A DNA stretch of 64,000 bases from Bacteroidota bacterium (GCA_963169355.1 CAUJCR010000001.1:124001-188000), one strand, 5' to 3'. Shown: positions 26,433 to 36,730, counted from the stretch's first letter. Translations and numbers: made by a program. The notes: a model not told the origin generated them from the letters alone.

Positions 26433-27831
26433 TATTTCGCTTTTTAGGTTTAAATAAGGCATTAAATTTATACTCTATCCCTTCACTTGGCGAAGGTGCA
26501 GGCGAATGAACTAACTGAAATTGCGGACTAATAAAAAAATATCCCGAAAGACTTTTAATATAATAGGCTTGCTTGGCTTTGCTATGCTTTGTTTGATACA
26601 AGATGTGCCAATCTTGTTTAGGATTGTTTTTTAAATAGGTTCGATATGTTTTGATACTATCATCTAAGCAAATACTTATAAATGTAACTTTATTATTAAA
26701 CTTTTTCTTTAAATCTACTATCTTCTGCATCTCTTTGAGGCTGCTCTCACTTTGGGTTGAAAAAAAATTCAAATAGATATATTGTTTGTTATTAAACTCA
26801 TATAAACTAACCACTTTTCCATCTTTTGTTTCCACTCTAAAATCTGGTGCTTTAGCACCAGGTTGAAGTCTATATATGGTTTGTAAGAAATGATTTGCTA
26901 TGTTTTTATTTTCATAAAAAGTAGATTCATGATATAATTGTTCAATGACACTTTGAACTTGTTTTTTATCAAAATCGGGTAAGAAGTAAAAATCAATTAA
27001 TCCTTTCAGTAAAACCAATTCTCGTAACGTATCGTTTTTAATAAGCGCATCAGATGCAAATTGATTTCTTAAATCTTTGTAATCGGCAAAGGCATTGATA
27101 CTATTATAAATATTTCCTCCATTTTTAGTTGAAGCAAACGATTTTAAATATCCCATAAAATATGAATTAAAAAACTGCATGTATTCGTAGTTGTCATACA
27201 GGATGGGTTTTTGTTCAAAAAACTGCTTATAAAGCAAGAGTTTACTTCTAGATGTGTTTGAAAAAAAATCGGCAATAGAATATTCTACATATCTTTTAAA
27301 GTAGGTATTATTCAAATTTTTATAACGATGACGACAAACAACTATAAACGTATCTAGTAGGTTATTAATTTTTGTTGGACTTAAATATTCGTCTTTCGAC
27401 CTTAAAAATAACTGATGGTATTGTGCATTAAAATCAATAATTAAACTATTAAGTTCAGTACTATCATGGCTATAAATAGTAATATCCACTGTACTTTCTG
27501 TTCCTTTTTGATTATTCGTTAATGAGTCTCTACCTGGAAAATAAATCCCATACACATAATTAGGTTGCACATAAATTTTGCCTACCAAATTTTCTACATT
27601 TAATAAAATTGGCTTGGTAATTTTTGATTCTAGTTTTAACTCAAAAAAACCTTGTGCGTCAATCGTATCTGAACTTTCAACAACTCTATTGTAATTAATA
27701 TAATCTGAGTAATCATTTAATGTAATTTCTTTCCCTATTAAGGAAGCATGAGCTTTTCCTTTAATAGTAATATTTTGAGCGCCTAAAGCTAGTGAAAAAC
27801 AAAGTATGAATGTAGAAATTACTATTCTCAT
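26413..27831 (-). CDS. Periplasmic thioredoxin-fold protein lacking the CxxC pair
   Basis: A 472-residue protein with a signal peptide (MRIVISTFILCFSLALGAQ) and a DUF4369-like N-terminal domain. A C-terminal TlpA/AhpC-like domain begins at GAKAPDFRVETKDG. At the usual redox position the text is NFFSTQSESSLKEM, so the CxxC pair is absent and thiol chemistry is unlikely. ATG at 27831 is chosen because a -7 box lies just upstream. Probably a structural or binding relative of TlpA. Confidence 0.75.
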   Translation of the reverse strand: MRIVISTFILCFSLALGAQNITIKGKAHASLIGKEITLNDYSDYINYNRVVESSDTIDAQGFFELKLESKITKPILLNVENLVGKIYVQPNYVYGIYFPGRDSLTNNQKGTESTVDITIYSHDSTELNSLIIDFNAQYHQLFLRSKDEYLSPTKINNLLDTFIVVCRHRYKNLNNTYFKRYVEYSIADFFSNTSRSKLLLYKQFFEQKPILYDNYEYMQFFNSYFMGYLKSFASTKNGGNIYNSINAFADYKDLRNQFASDALIKNDTLRELVLLKGLIDFYFLPDFDKKQVQSVIEQLYHESTFYENKNIANHFLQTIYRLQPGAKAPDFRVETKDGKVVSLYEFNNKQYIYLNFFSTQSESSLKEMQKIVDLKKKFNNKVTFISICLDDSIKTYRTYLKNNPKQDWHILYQTKHSKAKQAYYIKSLSGYFFISPQFQLVHSPAPSPSEGIEYKFNALFKPKKRNTIPGIK

Positions 27832-27844
27832 AAAGGTATAACTC

Positions 27845-27852
27845 CAAAGATA
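27845..27852 (-). promoter_or_regulatory. -7 promoter element of the thioredoxin-fold gene
   Basis: The minus strand reads TATCTTTG (TAnnTTTG), 13 bases upstream of the ATG at 27831. Confidence 0.6.
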
Positions 27853-27885
27853 CGAAATGTTACACGGTATTTGTAAAAACAAAAC

Positions 27886-28422
27886 TTAAGATTTACTAAA
27901 AAAACTGAAATTCACATTGCCATACTTTCTTGTTTCTACATAATTAGCTTTTGAAGAAAGATTAGTTTTTGGCCCATGTTCTATTATCAAAACACCATCT
28001 ATATTAAGTAAATCTCTTGTTATTACTAAATCATGAATCATCTCAATGTTTGGCCAATCATAAGGTGGGTCAGCAAATATAATATCAAATTTTCCATCTG
28101 CTTTTTCCAGATATTTCAATACATCTGCCCTATCGGTAAAGATTGAATTAAATTGAAGAGTTTTAGCTTTGTCTTTTAAAAAATGAAGACAAGGCGTATG
28201 TTTATCAACTGAGATAATTTTTTTAGCACCACGAGATGCAAATTCTAAACTAATATTGCCAGTACCACAAAATAAATCAAGTATGCAAGAAGCCTCAAAA
28301 TCAATTTTATTATTCAAAATATTAAACAGCCCTTCCTTTGCAAAATCTGTAGTAGGTCGAACTGGCAGATTTTTTGGGGCAATAATTTGCTTTCCTTTAT
28401 GCGTGCCTCCTATTATTCGCAA
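27886..28422 (-). CDS. rsmD: 16S rRNA (guanine(966)-N2)-methyltransferase RsmD
   Basis: A 178-residue SAM methyltransferase beginning MRIIGGTHKGKQI. The SAM motif is LDLFCGTGNISLEFASRGA and the catalytic motif is FADPPYDW (DPPY). It methylates G966 of 16S rRNA. The start is TTG and overlaps the preceding DUF3822 gene by 10 bp. Confidence 0.92.
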   Translation of the reverse strand: MRIIGGTHKGKQIIAPKNLPVRPTTDFAKEGLFNILNNKIDFEASCILDLFCGTGNISLEFASRGAKKIISVDKHTPCLHFLKDKAKTLQFNSIFTDRADVLKYLEKADGKFDIIFADPPYDWPNIEMIHDLVITRDLLNIDGVLIIEHGPKTNLSSKANYVETRKYGNVNFSFFSKS

Positions 28423-29270
28423 AACACTCGATTAATTAATAAATAATTATAATGCTGTGGCATTCCCGACAAATTCGACCAATCCGTTTTTTTATTTCCT
28501 GTGGCAAGACGAATACACTTTATATATTTCTTTAAAAGCGTTACTATCTCGGCATTAGAAGCTATGTTACCTATTACACTAATGTTTACTGTTAATGGGT
28601 TTAATTGATATTGTTCAATAATATTTAAAACATAATATAAAACATCGTTTGCCGTACTATATTCGTATTGATTAGCTAAAATTAATTGATGATTTTGCTT
28701 CAAAACAACTTCAATATTATTCTTTTGTATTGAAATTAAAAGCTGTTCTTTTTGAAAATCATCAGCAGTAAGCATGAGTTTTACAAGCCCCGTTACACTA
28801 TGTTGTAAATGATGACTAGGAAAAAGTTGATTAAGCGTTGATTTTAGTTGTTCGTCAATAGCATATATGAGTTTAATATCTGTGCTTACATCATCTACTA
28901 GTACTATTTGTTGTTGTATATCTCCAACATTAAATTCCAATAAATCACGTTTATTATCTTGGCTAAACATGCTACTTGGGCACAATGTAAAGAGAGGTGT
29001 AAAATAATTGATGAAGATTTGGCTATATTTTTTCTTAGTTGCCTGAAAATGTTTAACCGATGAAATTAAATGGTCGGCAAATAAATGCGAATCTATAACA
29101 TCTGTTTGGTAATGACAAAGATGAACGACTTGATGAGTGCTTAATTGCTGCTCACAAAAAGAAATGACATTAGGATATATAGAAATAGTAAGGCAATCCG
29201 CTTTATCTGATTGAATGCCATAAGATGAGTAATCTATCATTAATCCATTTTGCATATCTATTTGCTGCAC
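28413..29270 (-). CDS. DUF3822 family protein
   Basis: A 285-residue protein recognised as the Bacteroidota DUF3822 family by layout and by its place directly upstream of rsmD, a recurrent neighbour pair. It appears actin-like/ASKHA in outline (strand-rich N-terminal half, VSVIGNIAS-type segment near 240), but no catalytic motif is clear. Function unknown. GTG at 29270 or ATG at 29255 could start it. Confidence 0.72.
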   Translation of the reverse strand: MQQIDMQNGLMIDYSSYGIQSDKADCLTISIYPNVISFCEQQLSTHQVVHLCHYQTDVIDSHLFADHLISSVKHFQATKKKYSQIFINYFTPLFTLCPSSMFSQDNKRDLLEFNVGDIQQQIVLVDDVSTDIKLIYAIDEQLKSTLNQLFPSHHLQHSVTGLVKLMLTADDFQKEQLLISIQKNNIEVVLKQNHQLILANQYEYSTANDVLYYVLNIIEQYQLNPLTVNISVIGNIASNAEIVTLLKKYIKCIRLATGNKKTDWSNLSGMPQHYNYLLINRVFCE

Positions 29271-29315
29271 TAAACTACTAAATAATTTTAATATTAATGA
29301 ATGGAATTTGAATGA

Positions 29316-30077
29316 TTAATAAGTAAGTTGACGATGAAACTCTGAACAAATAATAGCACAAGCATTGGCTGCATTAAGCGATTCGCTACCGTTACTCTGC
29401 GCTGACGGAATGGTAATTGGATGGGTAATTTCTGATATAACCTCTTGAGAAATACCATTTGCCTCATTTCCAATTATAATAATTCCTGAGGAAAGTTTGC
29501 TTGTATAAATATTTTGCCCCGTTAACACAGCTCCATATTTTGGAACCGATTGCAAAAAGGGCTTCAAGTCCTCAAAATCCATATACACAACAGGCATTCT
29601 AATAATTGCCCCCATGCTTGCTTGTAACACTTTAGGATTGTATAATTCTGTACAATTGGGCGAACAAATGATTTGCCCAATGCCAAACCAATCGGCAATT
29701 CTAATAATAGTTCCCAAATTGCCTGGGTCTCTAATATCATCTAAAAACAAATTAACAGAGGACTGCAGTATGTTTTCGTTTAAATTATCCTGTTTTTGCC
29801 TTACAATGGCTAGTGCTTTATTGGGAGTAGATTGAAGGCTTATCTTTTTCAACTCATCATCATTAACTTCAAAAAAACGAATTGACTTATTGGAAAAGGT
29901 ACTTTTATGTTTTTTTATAAATTCTTCGCTAGCAAACACATCACTCACCTCAAACTTTGTCTGGCTAAGGAATTCCTCAATTAATTTAACGCCTTCTATT
30001 ATAAATAAGCCTGTTTCTTCCCTATTTTTTTTAGAGTGAAGTGCCTGAATATGTTTTATTTGATTTTTACTAATCAT
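29316..30077 (-). CDS. TrmH-family (SpoU) RNA 2'-O-methyltransferase
   Basis: A 253-residue SPOUT methyltransferase. An N-terminal substrate-binding domain is followed by the SpoU motifs NLFLDDIRDPGNLGTIIRIADWFG, IIIGNEANGIS and IPSAQSNGSESLNAANACAI, which form the SAM-binding knot. It acts on rRNA or tRNA; the target is not predictable. It is divergent from tamL. Confidence 0.9.
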   Translation of the reverse strand: MISKNQIKHIQALHSKKNREETGLFIIEGVKLIEEFLSQTKFEVSDVFASEEFIKKHKSTFSNKSIRFFEVNDDELKKISLQSTPNKALAIVRQKQDNLNENILQSSVNLFLDDIRDPGNLGTIIRIADWFGIGQIICSPNCTELYNPKVLQASMGAIIRMPVVYMDFEDLKPFLQSVPKYGAVLTGQNIYTSKLSSGIIIIGNEANGISQEVISEITHPITIPSAQSNGSESLNAANACAIICSEFHRQLTY

Positions 30078-30118
30078 TATTTAAACTTAAATTAGTAGGC
30101 TATAAATGTAAGTAAAGC

Positions 30119-32671
30119 TTGCTCTTTATCCAATATATAAAACAATATTTAAGTTTATATTCTAACATCAGATATTTTCTGATATTAGGAGCAATTATTT
30201 TCCTACAATCGTGTAGTACAAATAAATACCTTAAAGAAGACCAATTATTACTTCAAAAAACAGGAATTGCATACAATGGAACAAAATTAAGCAACTCCGA
30301 ACTTAGCGCATTTATAAGGCAAAAGCCTAATCGTAAAATATTAAAGCTTTTTCGATTCAATCTTTGGTTATATAACCAAGTTGACCAACAAAAGATGAAA
30401 AGCAAGAAGGCTAAGAGAGATGCACGATTTGACAGAATTAATGAACGTAGAATTGAAAGAAATGAACGAAAAAATGCAAAACGTATAAAAAAGGGCAAAG
30501 CTACCAAGCAGCCTAAATTAAAAAACAAAGAAAAACCAACTTTCAGAGAGAGTTTATTAGAAGCAGGCGAACCTCCCGTTGTGTTAGACACCCTATTAAG
30601 TAAAATTACCACTAATCAGTTACAAAAATATGTATTTGCCAAAGGTTATTTTCATTCGGTAGTTCGGGATAGTGTCATAATGGATGTGAAAAATAAAAGA
30701 GCAAAAGTCTTTTATAATATCTCTAAAACAGAACCTTATACTATTAGAAACATCCAATATGTGATTGATGACCCATTAATAGAATATTTTATTTTAAATG
30801 ATACCACTGCTTCACTTATAAAACGCAACATGATTTATGATGAGGAGATTTTTCAAGAAGAAAGAGAACGTATTACAGAAATGCAACTAAATAATGGGTA
30901 CTTTTATTTTGCTCCCGAATATGTTACTTACTTAATAGATTCAAACTTGGTAGGTAAAAAGGTAGATATTACGATTAATATAAAAAAATATGCTATTACA
31001 CATTATGAGAACAATGACTCCATCTCTTTTGTCAATCATCCTCGTTTATATATTGAGAATATTTACGTAATTCCAGAAACAGTATCTGATTTTAAGGGTA
31101 AAGCTGAAAAAATATACATGAAGGATACGATAGAATATAACGGACTTAAAATATTGTATGATCAAAAATTAAAATTACGAAGTAAAGATTTAGCACGTTG
31201 CATATCCATTTCACCTGGTCAGTTATATCAACAAGATTTGGTAGAAGACACCTACAAAGAACTCACCTCGCTTAGAGTTTTTAGAAGTGTACTTATTCAA
31301 TGTGTTAAAAATCCATATCATGCCGACAAATTAGATTGTTACATTGTTTGCCAACCTGTAGTAAAACAATCTATCACATTAGAATCGGAAGGTAACTATA
31401 CATCAGGCAACTATGGCGTAGCAGGAAGTTTAGTATTCCAAAATAAAAATGCGTTTAGAGGTGCCGAATTAATTGAATTAAAACTTAAAGGTTCATTAAT
31501 TGCACAAACACAATTTAAAACAACACAGACTACTAATATTAATGAGATTAACAGCGTTAATGACGTTAAAAACACATTCAACACGCTACAATTTGGTCCA
31601 GAATTAAATTTATATTTTCCAAAACCTTTATTCCCGTTTACATTATTTTATTATAAAAAAGATAATAACGAAAAAAGATATTTTACTCAACCTAAAACCA
31701 TCGTCAATTTATCTTTAAACTATCAATCTCGTCCTGAGTTTAATCGTATTATTTCTTCGGCTTCTTATGGGTTTAAATTCACCAATAAAAAATTACTATA
31801 TACGTATGATGTAGTTCCTTTTGAGGTATATAGCGTGAAAGCTAAATTATTTGGAAACTTTGAAAAAGATTTAATAGATTATGGCGATTACTTTTTATTA
31901 AACTCATTTATTGATCACATTACCACATTATCTAGGGTATCCATGACTTTTAATAATCAGCATTTAAAACAAAAGAGAAACTTAATGTATTTTAAGGTGT
32001 CGCTTAGTTCATCCGGAAATGTGCTTAGAGGAATTTACTCCGTCACAAATCAACCCAAAGATTCACAAGGAAGATACTTAATCGGGAATACTCCTTTTTC
32101 TCAATTCCTGAAATTAGACGCCGATTATCGAGTGTATATAAAAGTTCGTAAATCGAACCGAATTGCTTATCGTATTGCAGGTGGCTTTGGCAAACCATTA
32201 CAAAATTTAACCACCCTTCCTTACGAACAAAGTTTTTTTGGTGGTGGACCTAATAGTAACAGAGCCTGGAGGGCAAGAACATTAGGACCTGGTAGCTACG
32301 CACAGCCACAAGATGTAACTGCACGTTATGACAAAATAGGAAACATACAGTTAGAAACCAATTTAGAATATAGGTTTCATATTTTCCGTTCATTTCATGG
32401 CGCATGGTTTGTTGATGCTGGCAACATTTGGCTGTCGTACGACGATCCAAATAAACCAAATGGTAAATTCCAACTCAATAATTTTTACAAAGAAATTGCA
32501 GTAGGATCAGGTTTTGGATTACGATATGATTTTAGTTTCTTTATTTTAAGATTAGATGCTGGTATGAAAATTTATGATCCACAATACACCGAATCTAAAC
32601 GCTTAGTGTTTGGAACACAAACCATACGTCAATCTACCATTTTAAATTTTGGTATTGGATATCCTTTCTAA
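30119..32671 (+). CDS. tamL: TamL-type outer-membrane assembly lipoprotein (BamA/TamA superfamily)
   Basis: An 850-residue Omp85 protein with a lipoprotein-like leader (IFLQSCSTNKYLKEDQ). A Lys/Arg-rich stretch at about 95-140 is followed by POTRA-like domains and a C-terminal 16-strand barrel. Barrel landmarks are FFGGGPNSNRAWR, LETNLEYRF and the terminal LNFGIGYPF. It matches TamL of Bacteroidota, the lipidated TamA counterpart, which would work with TamB to insert envelope proteins. TTG start at 30119. Confidence 0.85.
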   Translation: MLFIQYIKQYLSLYSNIRYFLILGAIIFLQSCSTNKYLKEDQLLLQKTGIAYNGTKLSNSELSAFIRQKPNRKILKLFRFNLWLYNQVDQQKMKSKKAKRDARFDRINERRIERNERKNAKRIKKGKATKQPKLKNKEKPTFRESLLEAGEPPVVLDTLLSKITTNQLQKYVFAKGYFHSVVRDSVIMDVKNKRAKVFYNISKTEPYTIRNIQYVIDDPLIEYFILNDTTASLIKRNMIYDEEIFQEERERITEMQLNNGYFYFAPEYVTYLIDSNLVGKKVDITINIKKYAITHYENNDSISFVNHPRLYIENIYVIPETVSDFKGKAEKIYMKDTIEYNGLKILYDQKLKLRSKDLARCISISPGQLYQQDLVEDTYKELTSLRVFRSVLIQCVKNPYHADKLDCYIVCQPVVKQSITLESEGNYTSGNYGVAGSLVFQNKNAFRGAELIELKLKGSLIAQTQFKTTQTTNINEINSVNDVKNTFNTLQFGPELNLYFPKPLFPFTLFYYKKDNNEKRYFTQPKTIVNLSLNYQSRPEFNRIISSASYGFKFTNKKLLYTYDVVPFEVYSVKAKLFGNFEKDLIDYGDYFLLNSFIDHITTLSRVSMTFNNQHLKQKRNLMYFKVSLSSSGNVLRGIYSVTNQPKDSQGRYLIGNTPFSQFLKLDADYRVYIKVRKSNRIAYRIAGGFGKPLQNLTTLPYEQSFFGGGPNSNRAWRARTLGPGSYAQPQDVTARYDKIGNIQLETNLEYRFHIFRSFHGAWFVDAGNIWLSYDDPNKPNGKFQLNNFYKEIAVGSGFGLRYDFSFFILRLDAGMKIYDPQYTESKRLVFGTQTIRQSTILNFGIGYPF

Positions 32672-33561
32672 AATTTATAATCCTTATAATTTTTATGAAA
32701 CTCAGCATCATCTATAGGTTTATTAACCTCTAAGTTAAAATAATCATAGCTTTCAAATAATCCAACTTCATCATATATACTAACACTAATTGGCAACATC
32801 GTTTTCTCATCAATATAAAAAATAGCCTTTTTACAATAAAAAGACGGTACTTTTATCACGCTTCCTTCTTTTAAATAATTATAATTGTCATAAAGTTTAT
32901 TTTTAGTTCGAATCATATAATCATTTACAGTAAATTTTGCAGAAATACTCGATACTGTTTCTTTAGCTTGAACTGTATAATCATAATAGTTAAAGTCGGT
33001 ATTTTCATAAACAAATAAATGACAATTCATTTTATTTTTCTCGTGCTTACCTAAATAAGTAAGATGATTTAAAATTTGTTCTTTCTCTTTACTAAGTGCA
33101 ATAGCAATGGTTTTAGCTGTAAAATCAAATCCTAAATCCATAATGGTAAAATGTTGATTTTTACGCATGATATTCCCTCTTGGCTCAAGAGTAACGGTAA
33201 CATAAGGAAACACGTGTGGCTTTACAGTTGCTTTTGTGCTTTCTTCTGCATTATACAACACCTCAAGGTTATTTCCAGTATTTTTAAGGTAAGACTTACG
33301 AGGTTGCACTTGAAGTTTTACCTTAGACATTGAAGTAGAATAACCTGTTTCAATTCGTTCTATTGATCTTAATTCATATCTTAAAAACTTTACATTCTTA
33401 GATGAATCTAACATTCCTAGTATTAGTTTATAATCCCTGAAATGTTCATGAGACACTTCCTTGATATTCTCTCCAGCATGTAATCTTACAGATTTTTTAG
33501 CTCGTTGCGAAAACATTAAGAAAGGGAGGCAAAGCCCATAAACAATTAATTGTATTCTCAT
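32668..33561 (-). CDS. DUF1571-like secreted protein with a LysM-like segment
   Basis: A 297-residue protein with a signal peptide (LPFLMFSQ) and a beta-rich body similar to DUF1571 and LolA-fold proteins. The segment KETVSSISAKFTVNDYMI with EGSVIKVPSFY resembles LysM. Function unknown; lipid or wall binding is only a guess. Its 3' end overlaps tamL by 4 bp, convergently. Confidence 0.65.
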   Translation of the reverse strand: MRIQLIVYGLCLPFLMFSQRAKKSVRLHAGENIKEVSHEHFRDYKLILGMLDSSKNVKFLRYELRSIERIETGYSTSMSKVKLQVQPRKSYLKNTGNNLEVLYNAEESTKATVKPHVFPYVTVTLEPRGNIMRKNQHFTIMDLGFDFTAKTIAIALSKEKEQILNHLTYLGKHEKNKMNCHLFVYENTDFNYYDYTVQAKETVSSISAKFTVNDYMIRTKNKLYDNYNYLKEGSVIKVPSFYCKKAIFYIDEKTMLPISVSIYDEVGLFESYDYFNLEVNKPIDDAEFHKNYKDYKF

Positions 33562-33638
33562 AAGGCACTAAGATACTAAAGCAAATTATAATATCAATGT
33601 AATTATACTTTTTTGTAATTTTATAAAAATTTTTATTT

Positions 33639-34385
33639 ATGTCATCTATTCTAGGAATTATTCCTGCTCGTTATGCTTCCAGTCGTTTTCCAGGTAAACC
33701 CCTAACTGATATATTAGGAAAATCAATGATACAAAGGGTTTATGAACAAGCTAGAAAATCAACTAAATTAAAAGATGTGCTAGTAGCTACTGATGATGAG
33801 CGTATATATAACCATGTTTTATCCTTTGGAGGAAAGGCAGTTAATACCAAAGCAGAACATCCCAGCGGAACAGATAGATGCTATGAAGCATTATTAAACA
33901 GCAAACAATCTTTTGATTATGTAATTAATATTCAAGGCGACGAGCCGTTTATTGATCCTACACAAATTGATTTACTTTGTGGTGTATGTGATAAGCAAAC
34001 TGAATTAGCTACACTTATGATTCCAGTTGATTCGCATGAAGTTTTATTTGATGTGGGAGAGGTAAAAATCACACTCAACTCTAATATGGAAGCACTCTAT
34101 TTTAGTAGAATGGTTATTCCTTATATTAAAGGAAAGCCACAAGAAGAATGGCACAAATACCATACATACTATCGTCATGTTGGGATGTACGCATATAGAA
34201 GTGATGTATTAGAAAATATCACCAAACTACAACCATCAGCGCTTGAAAATGCAGAATCTCTTGAACAATTACGCTGGTTAGAAAACGGTTATAAAGTAAA
34301 ATGTGTAATTACTCATTTTGATAGTCATTGCGTGGATACACCCGAAGACATTGAAAAAGTAATCCGTTTAATGAAGATACAGTAA
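33639..34385 (+). CDS. kdsB: 3-deoxy-manno-octulosonate cytidylyltransferase
   Basis: A 248-residue CMP-Kdo synthetase. Its motifs are IIPARYASSRFPGKPL, VATDDERI, and INIQGDEPFIDP. It activates Kdo for the LPS inner core. It overlaps aroK by one base, so the pair is coupled. Confidence 0.95.
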   Translation: MSSILGIIPARYASSRFPGKPLTDILGKSMIQRVYEQARKSTKLKDVLVATDDERIYNHVLSFGGKAVNTKAEHPSGTDRCYEALLNSKQSFDYVINIQGDEPFIDPTQIDLLCGVCDKQTELATLMIPVDSHEVLFDVGEVKITLNSNMEALYFSRMVIPYIKGKPQEEWHKYHTYYRHVGMYAYRSDVLENITKLQPSALENAESLEQLRWLENGYKVKCVITHFDSHCVDTPEDIEKVIRLMKIQ

Positions 34386-34906
34386 TGGATAAAAAACTCA
34401 TATTTATATGTGGTTTTATGGGTTGTGGTAAAACAACTCATGGAAAAAAACTAGCCAAAGAATTGGGTTACTTTTTTATTGATTTAGATGATTACATCTC
34501 TAATAAATTTGACAAAACCATTACCGATTTATTTAAAGAGATTGGCGAAGAAAAGTTCCGAGAAATTGAAGCTGAATCTTTGCAAGCATGTATTAACGAC
34601 AATGTAAAAGCAATAATTGCTACTGGAGGCGGAACACCTTGTTTTCTAAATAATCTCCAGTTAATGAAACAAAGTGGTAAAATAATATATTTAAAAATGG
34701 ATGCCAAAGCTTTATTTAATCGCTTGTTTCATGCCAAAGGTGATAGACCACTTGTTAAAGATAAAGAAGGCGAGGAAATGTTGTTATATGTCGAAAATTT
34801 ATTAAAACATCGCGAAGCTTTTTATAATCAAGCAGATTTAATTTTCGATGGCATTTCTGTAGATATAAAACAACTAGCAGATAAGGCTAAAACATTAATG
34901 GCTTAA
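34385..34906 (+). CDS. aroK: Shikimate kinase
   Basis: A 173-residue P-loop kinase with Walker A FMGCGKTTHGKKLA, the shikimate-binding ATGGGTPC segment and KGDRPL near the lid. It phosphorylates shikimate in the chorismate pathway. The stop and the next start overlap (TAATG), so three genes (kdsB, aroK, next) form one unit. Confidence 0.94.
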   Translation: MDKKLIFICGFMGCGKTTHGKKLAKELGYFFIDLDDYISNKFDKTITDLFKEIGEEKFREIEAESLQACINDNVKAIIATGGGTPCFLNNLQLMKQSGKIIYLKMDAKALFNRLFHAKGDRPLVKDKEGEEMLLYVENLLKHREAFYNQADLIFDGISVDIKQLADKAKTLMA

Positions 34907-35829
34907 TGAAATTTCTGCAAAGAATTAAATATATAGTCGGTTTATTTTTAATTATTCAAAGCACTTTTGCCCAGTTAGATATTGGTAAACAATATGGTTT
35001 TAATATCGGATTTATAAGTGCCATCGGAAGCCATTTTCAACGATTTGGTTTTGTGGCACAAGGCTATGTGATACATGAATTTGCTCAAATTAACGCATCT
35101 GTTAGAGTTTACAATAATTTTAAAAATTTAGGCCCTAAAGGTGAGTATGTAGAATACAACGCTGCGATCGGTTTTTGTTTAGGTTATGGCAAAAAAATAA
35201 ATGATGTTAATTATTTTGTTTCATCAATTGGCAACCAAACAGGCTATGAAAATTCAGTAGCATATAGTTATAACGTTTGGGTTAATAAAATGCACACCTC
35301 GCAAGTAACTGGTATTGTTGCTTTACAGTTTCAAAACATTTCTTTAATTACTGAAAACGATTTATTAGCAAAACCTGTTTTGGATAGATTTAGAACAGGT
35401 GCTTTTTTAATTCAATATCAAAATCAATATTTTCAATATGCAGTTAATTGCACCATGTGGACAGGGCAAATGGGCACTTCGGTTAGAAATGATAGTCTAT
35501 ATCCAAGCATTGGATATTTAAGCGCTGAAAATGGCATGTACAGTTTATTATCGCATGGGCTATTGAGTGCTCAAGTAAAATATGCCGATAAATACGGGCA
35601 ATATTTACAAGCCAATGCAGGCGTAGATGCTGAACAGGTAAGAAATACAGTGCAAAATAAATGGATACATGATATGCCTTTTATCCCTAAAAAATGGATT
35701 AAAAACAAAAACCTACACATACCTATGATAGATAATGAGGGAAAACAATATTTATATCGCCCTAATCAAAAAATACGTAAGGCAAAATTGTTTTTAAATG
35801 AACACACCAGCGCTAATGTGTTTTATTGA
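34906..35829 (+). CDS. Secreted protein of unknown function, possibly Ntox23-like
   Basis: A 307-residue protein with a signal peptide ending in STFAQ. The body is rich in strands, with SSIGNQTGYENSVAYSYN and RFRTGAFLIQYQNQYFQYA. These remind me of Bacteroidota proteins annotated as polymorphic toxin type 23, but I cannot confirm this by eye. An outer-membrane beta-barrel is the alternative. It is coupled to aroK. Confidence 0.5.
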   Translation: MKFLQRIKYIVGLFLIIQSTFAQLDIGKQYGFNIGFISAIGSHFQRFGFVAQGYVIHEFAQINASVRVYNNFKNLGPKGEYVEYNAAIGFCLGYGKKINDVNYFVSSIGNQTGYENSVAYSYNVWVNKMHTSQVTGIVALQFQNISLITENDLLAKPVLDRFRTGAFLIQYQNQYFQYAVNCTMWTGQMGTSVRNDSLYPSIGYLSAENGMYSLLSHGLLSAQVKYADKYGQYLQANAGVDAEQVRNTVQNKWIHDMPFIPKKWIKNKNLHIPMIDNEGKQYLYRPNQKIRKAKLFLNEHTSANVFY

Positions 35830-35835
35830 ATTAAA

Positions 35836-36681
35836 CTAACCCAACAACACACACCAGGCTTCTTTCACTTTGTTAAGGTCAAGAAGTGTTTTAGCGTATT
35901 GATGTTTCTCATCTTCGTTTTTAAACGACAATTTATGGTCGTTTATATAGTTGCTTATCTCATCTTTACTTGGTAATTGCTCTATGTTTCCTAGTTGCCC
36001 CAAGTTGTTTCCTGTAAGAAAATGACTATTTCTGATTCCGCTAGGAATTTCATCTACGCCAATGCCTTTAGTTGTAATTGGTTTTTCTATTTCAAATAAA
36101 GCATCGCCATGCGCCCTGCAATACCAATTTCCACCCATTCTTGCTACTAAATCAATCTTTTGTTGGTCTATTAATCCATTTGCGCCAAGCACATTTTCAT
36201 TAATATGAATCTTTACTACTTCGCACATTACTAAATTGCAATTTTCAATTTCTTTCAATTCAAATACCTTGCACTCTAATTGCACTGGACTTTCTTTTAC
36301 ACGCATTGGTTTTACAATATCAGAAGCAATTGGTGTAAAACCAGCTTTCACAAATTCACTCACGCCTTTGTCGTAAGGGCTACTGGCTAAACTCATTTGA
36401 TGAACCATGCTATAATTCACAATATTTATCACACACTCTGGCACTTCCTTAATATTCAAATGCGTGTCTTTAGCCGCACCTGTTCGTCCGCTTAAATTAG
36501 GTGAGAAAATTGCAATGGGCGGTTTTGCCGAAAACACATTAAAAAAACTAAATGGTGCTAAATTGTGATTTCCATTTGCATCAACTGTACTAGCAAAACA
36601 AATAGGACGTGGTCCCACAGCACCAAGTAAATGTTGATGTAATTGTGGAACTGGTATTTCGGAAGGAATAATGCTTAACAT
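35836..36681 (-). CDS. Flavin reductase family protein
   Basis: A 281-residue FMN-binding split-barrel protein of the DIM6/NTAB type. Characteristic segments are GPRPICFASTVDANGNHNLAPFSFFNVFS and VNIVNYSMVHQMSLAS. It probably reduces flavin or is a flavoprotein oxygenase partner. No partner oxygenase is adjacent. A -7 box lies 28 bases upstream. Confidence 0.82.
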   Translation of the reverse strand: MLSIIPSEIPVPQLHQHLLGAVGPRPICFASTVDANGNHNLAPFSFFNVFSAKPPIAIFSPNLSGRTGAAKDTHLNIKEVPECVINIVNYSMVHQMSLASSPYDKGVSEFVKAGFTPIASDIVKPMRVKESPVQLECKVFELKEIENCNLVMCEVVKIHINENVLGANGLIDQQKIDLVARMGGNWYCRAHGDALFEIEKPITTKGIGVDEIPSGIRNSHFLTGNNLGQLGNIEQLPSKDEISNYINDHKLSFKNEDEKHQYAKTLLDLNKVKEAWCVLLG

Positions 36682-36709
36682 TTTATTTTTAAACTAAAGG
36701 ATTAAATAA

Positions 36710-36717
36710 CAAAGGTA
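36710..36717 (-). promoter_or_regulatory. -7 promoter element of the flavin reductase gene
   Basis: The minus strand reads TACCTTTG (TAnnTTTG), 28 bases before the ATG at 36681. Confidence 0.6.
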
Positions 36718-36730
36718 TAAATTTATGAGC

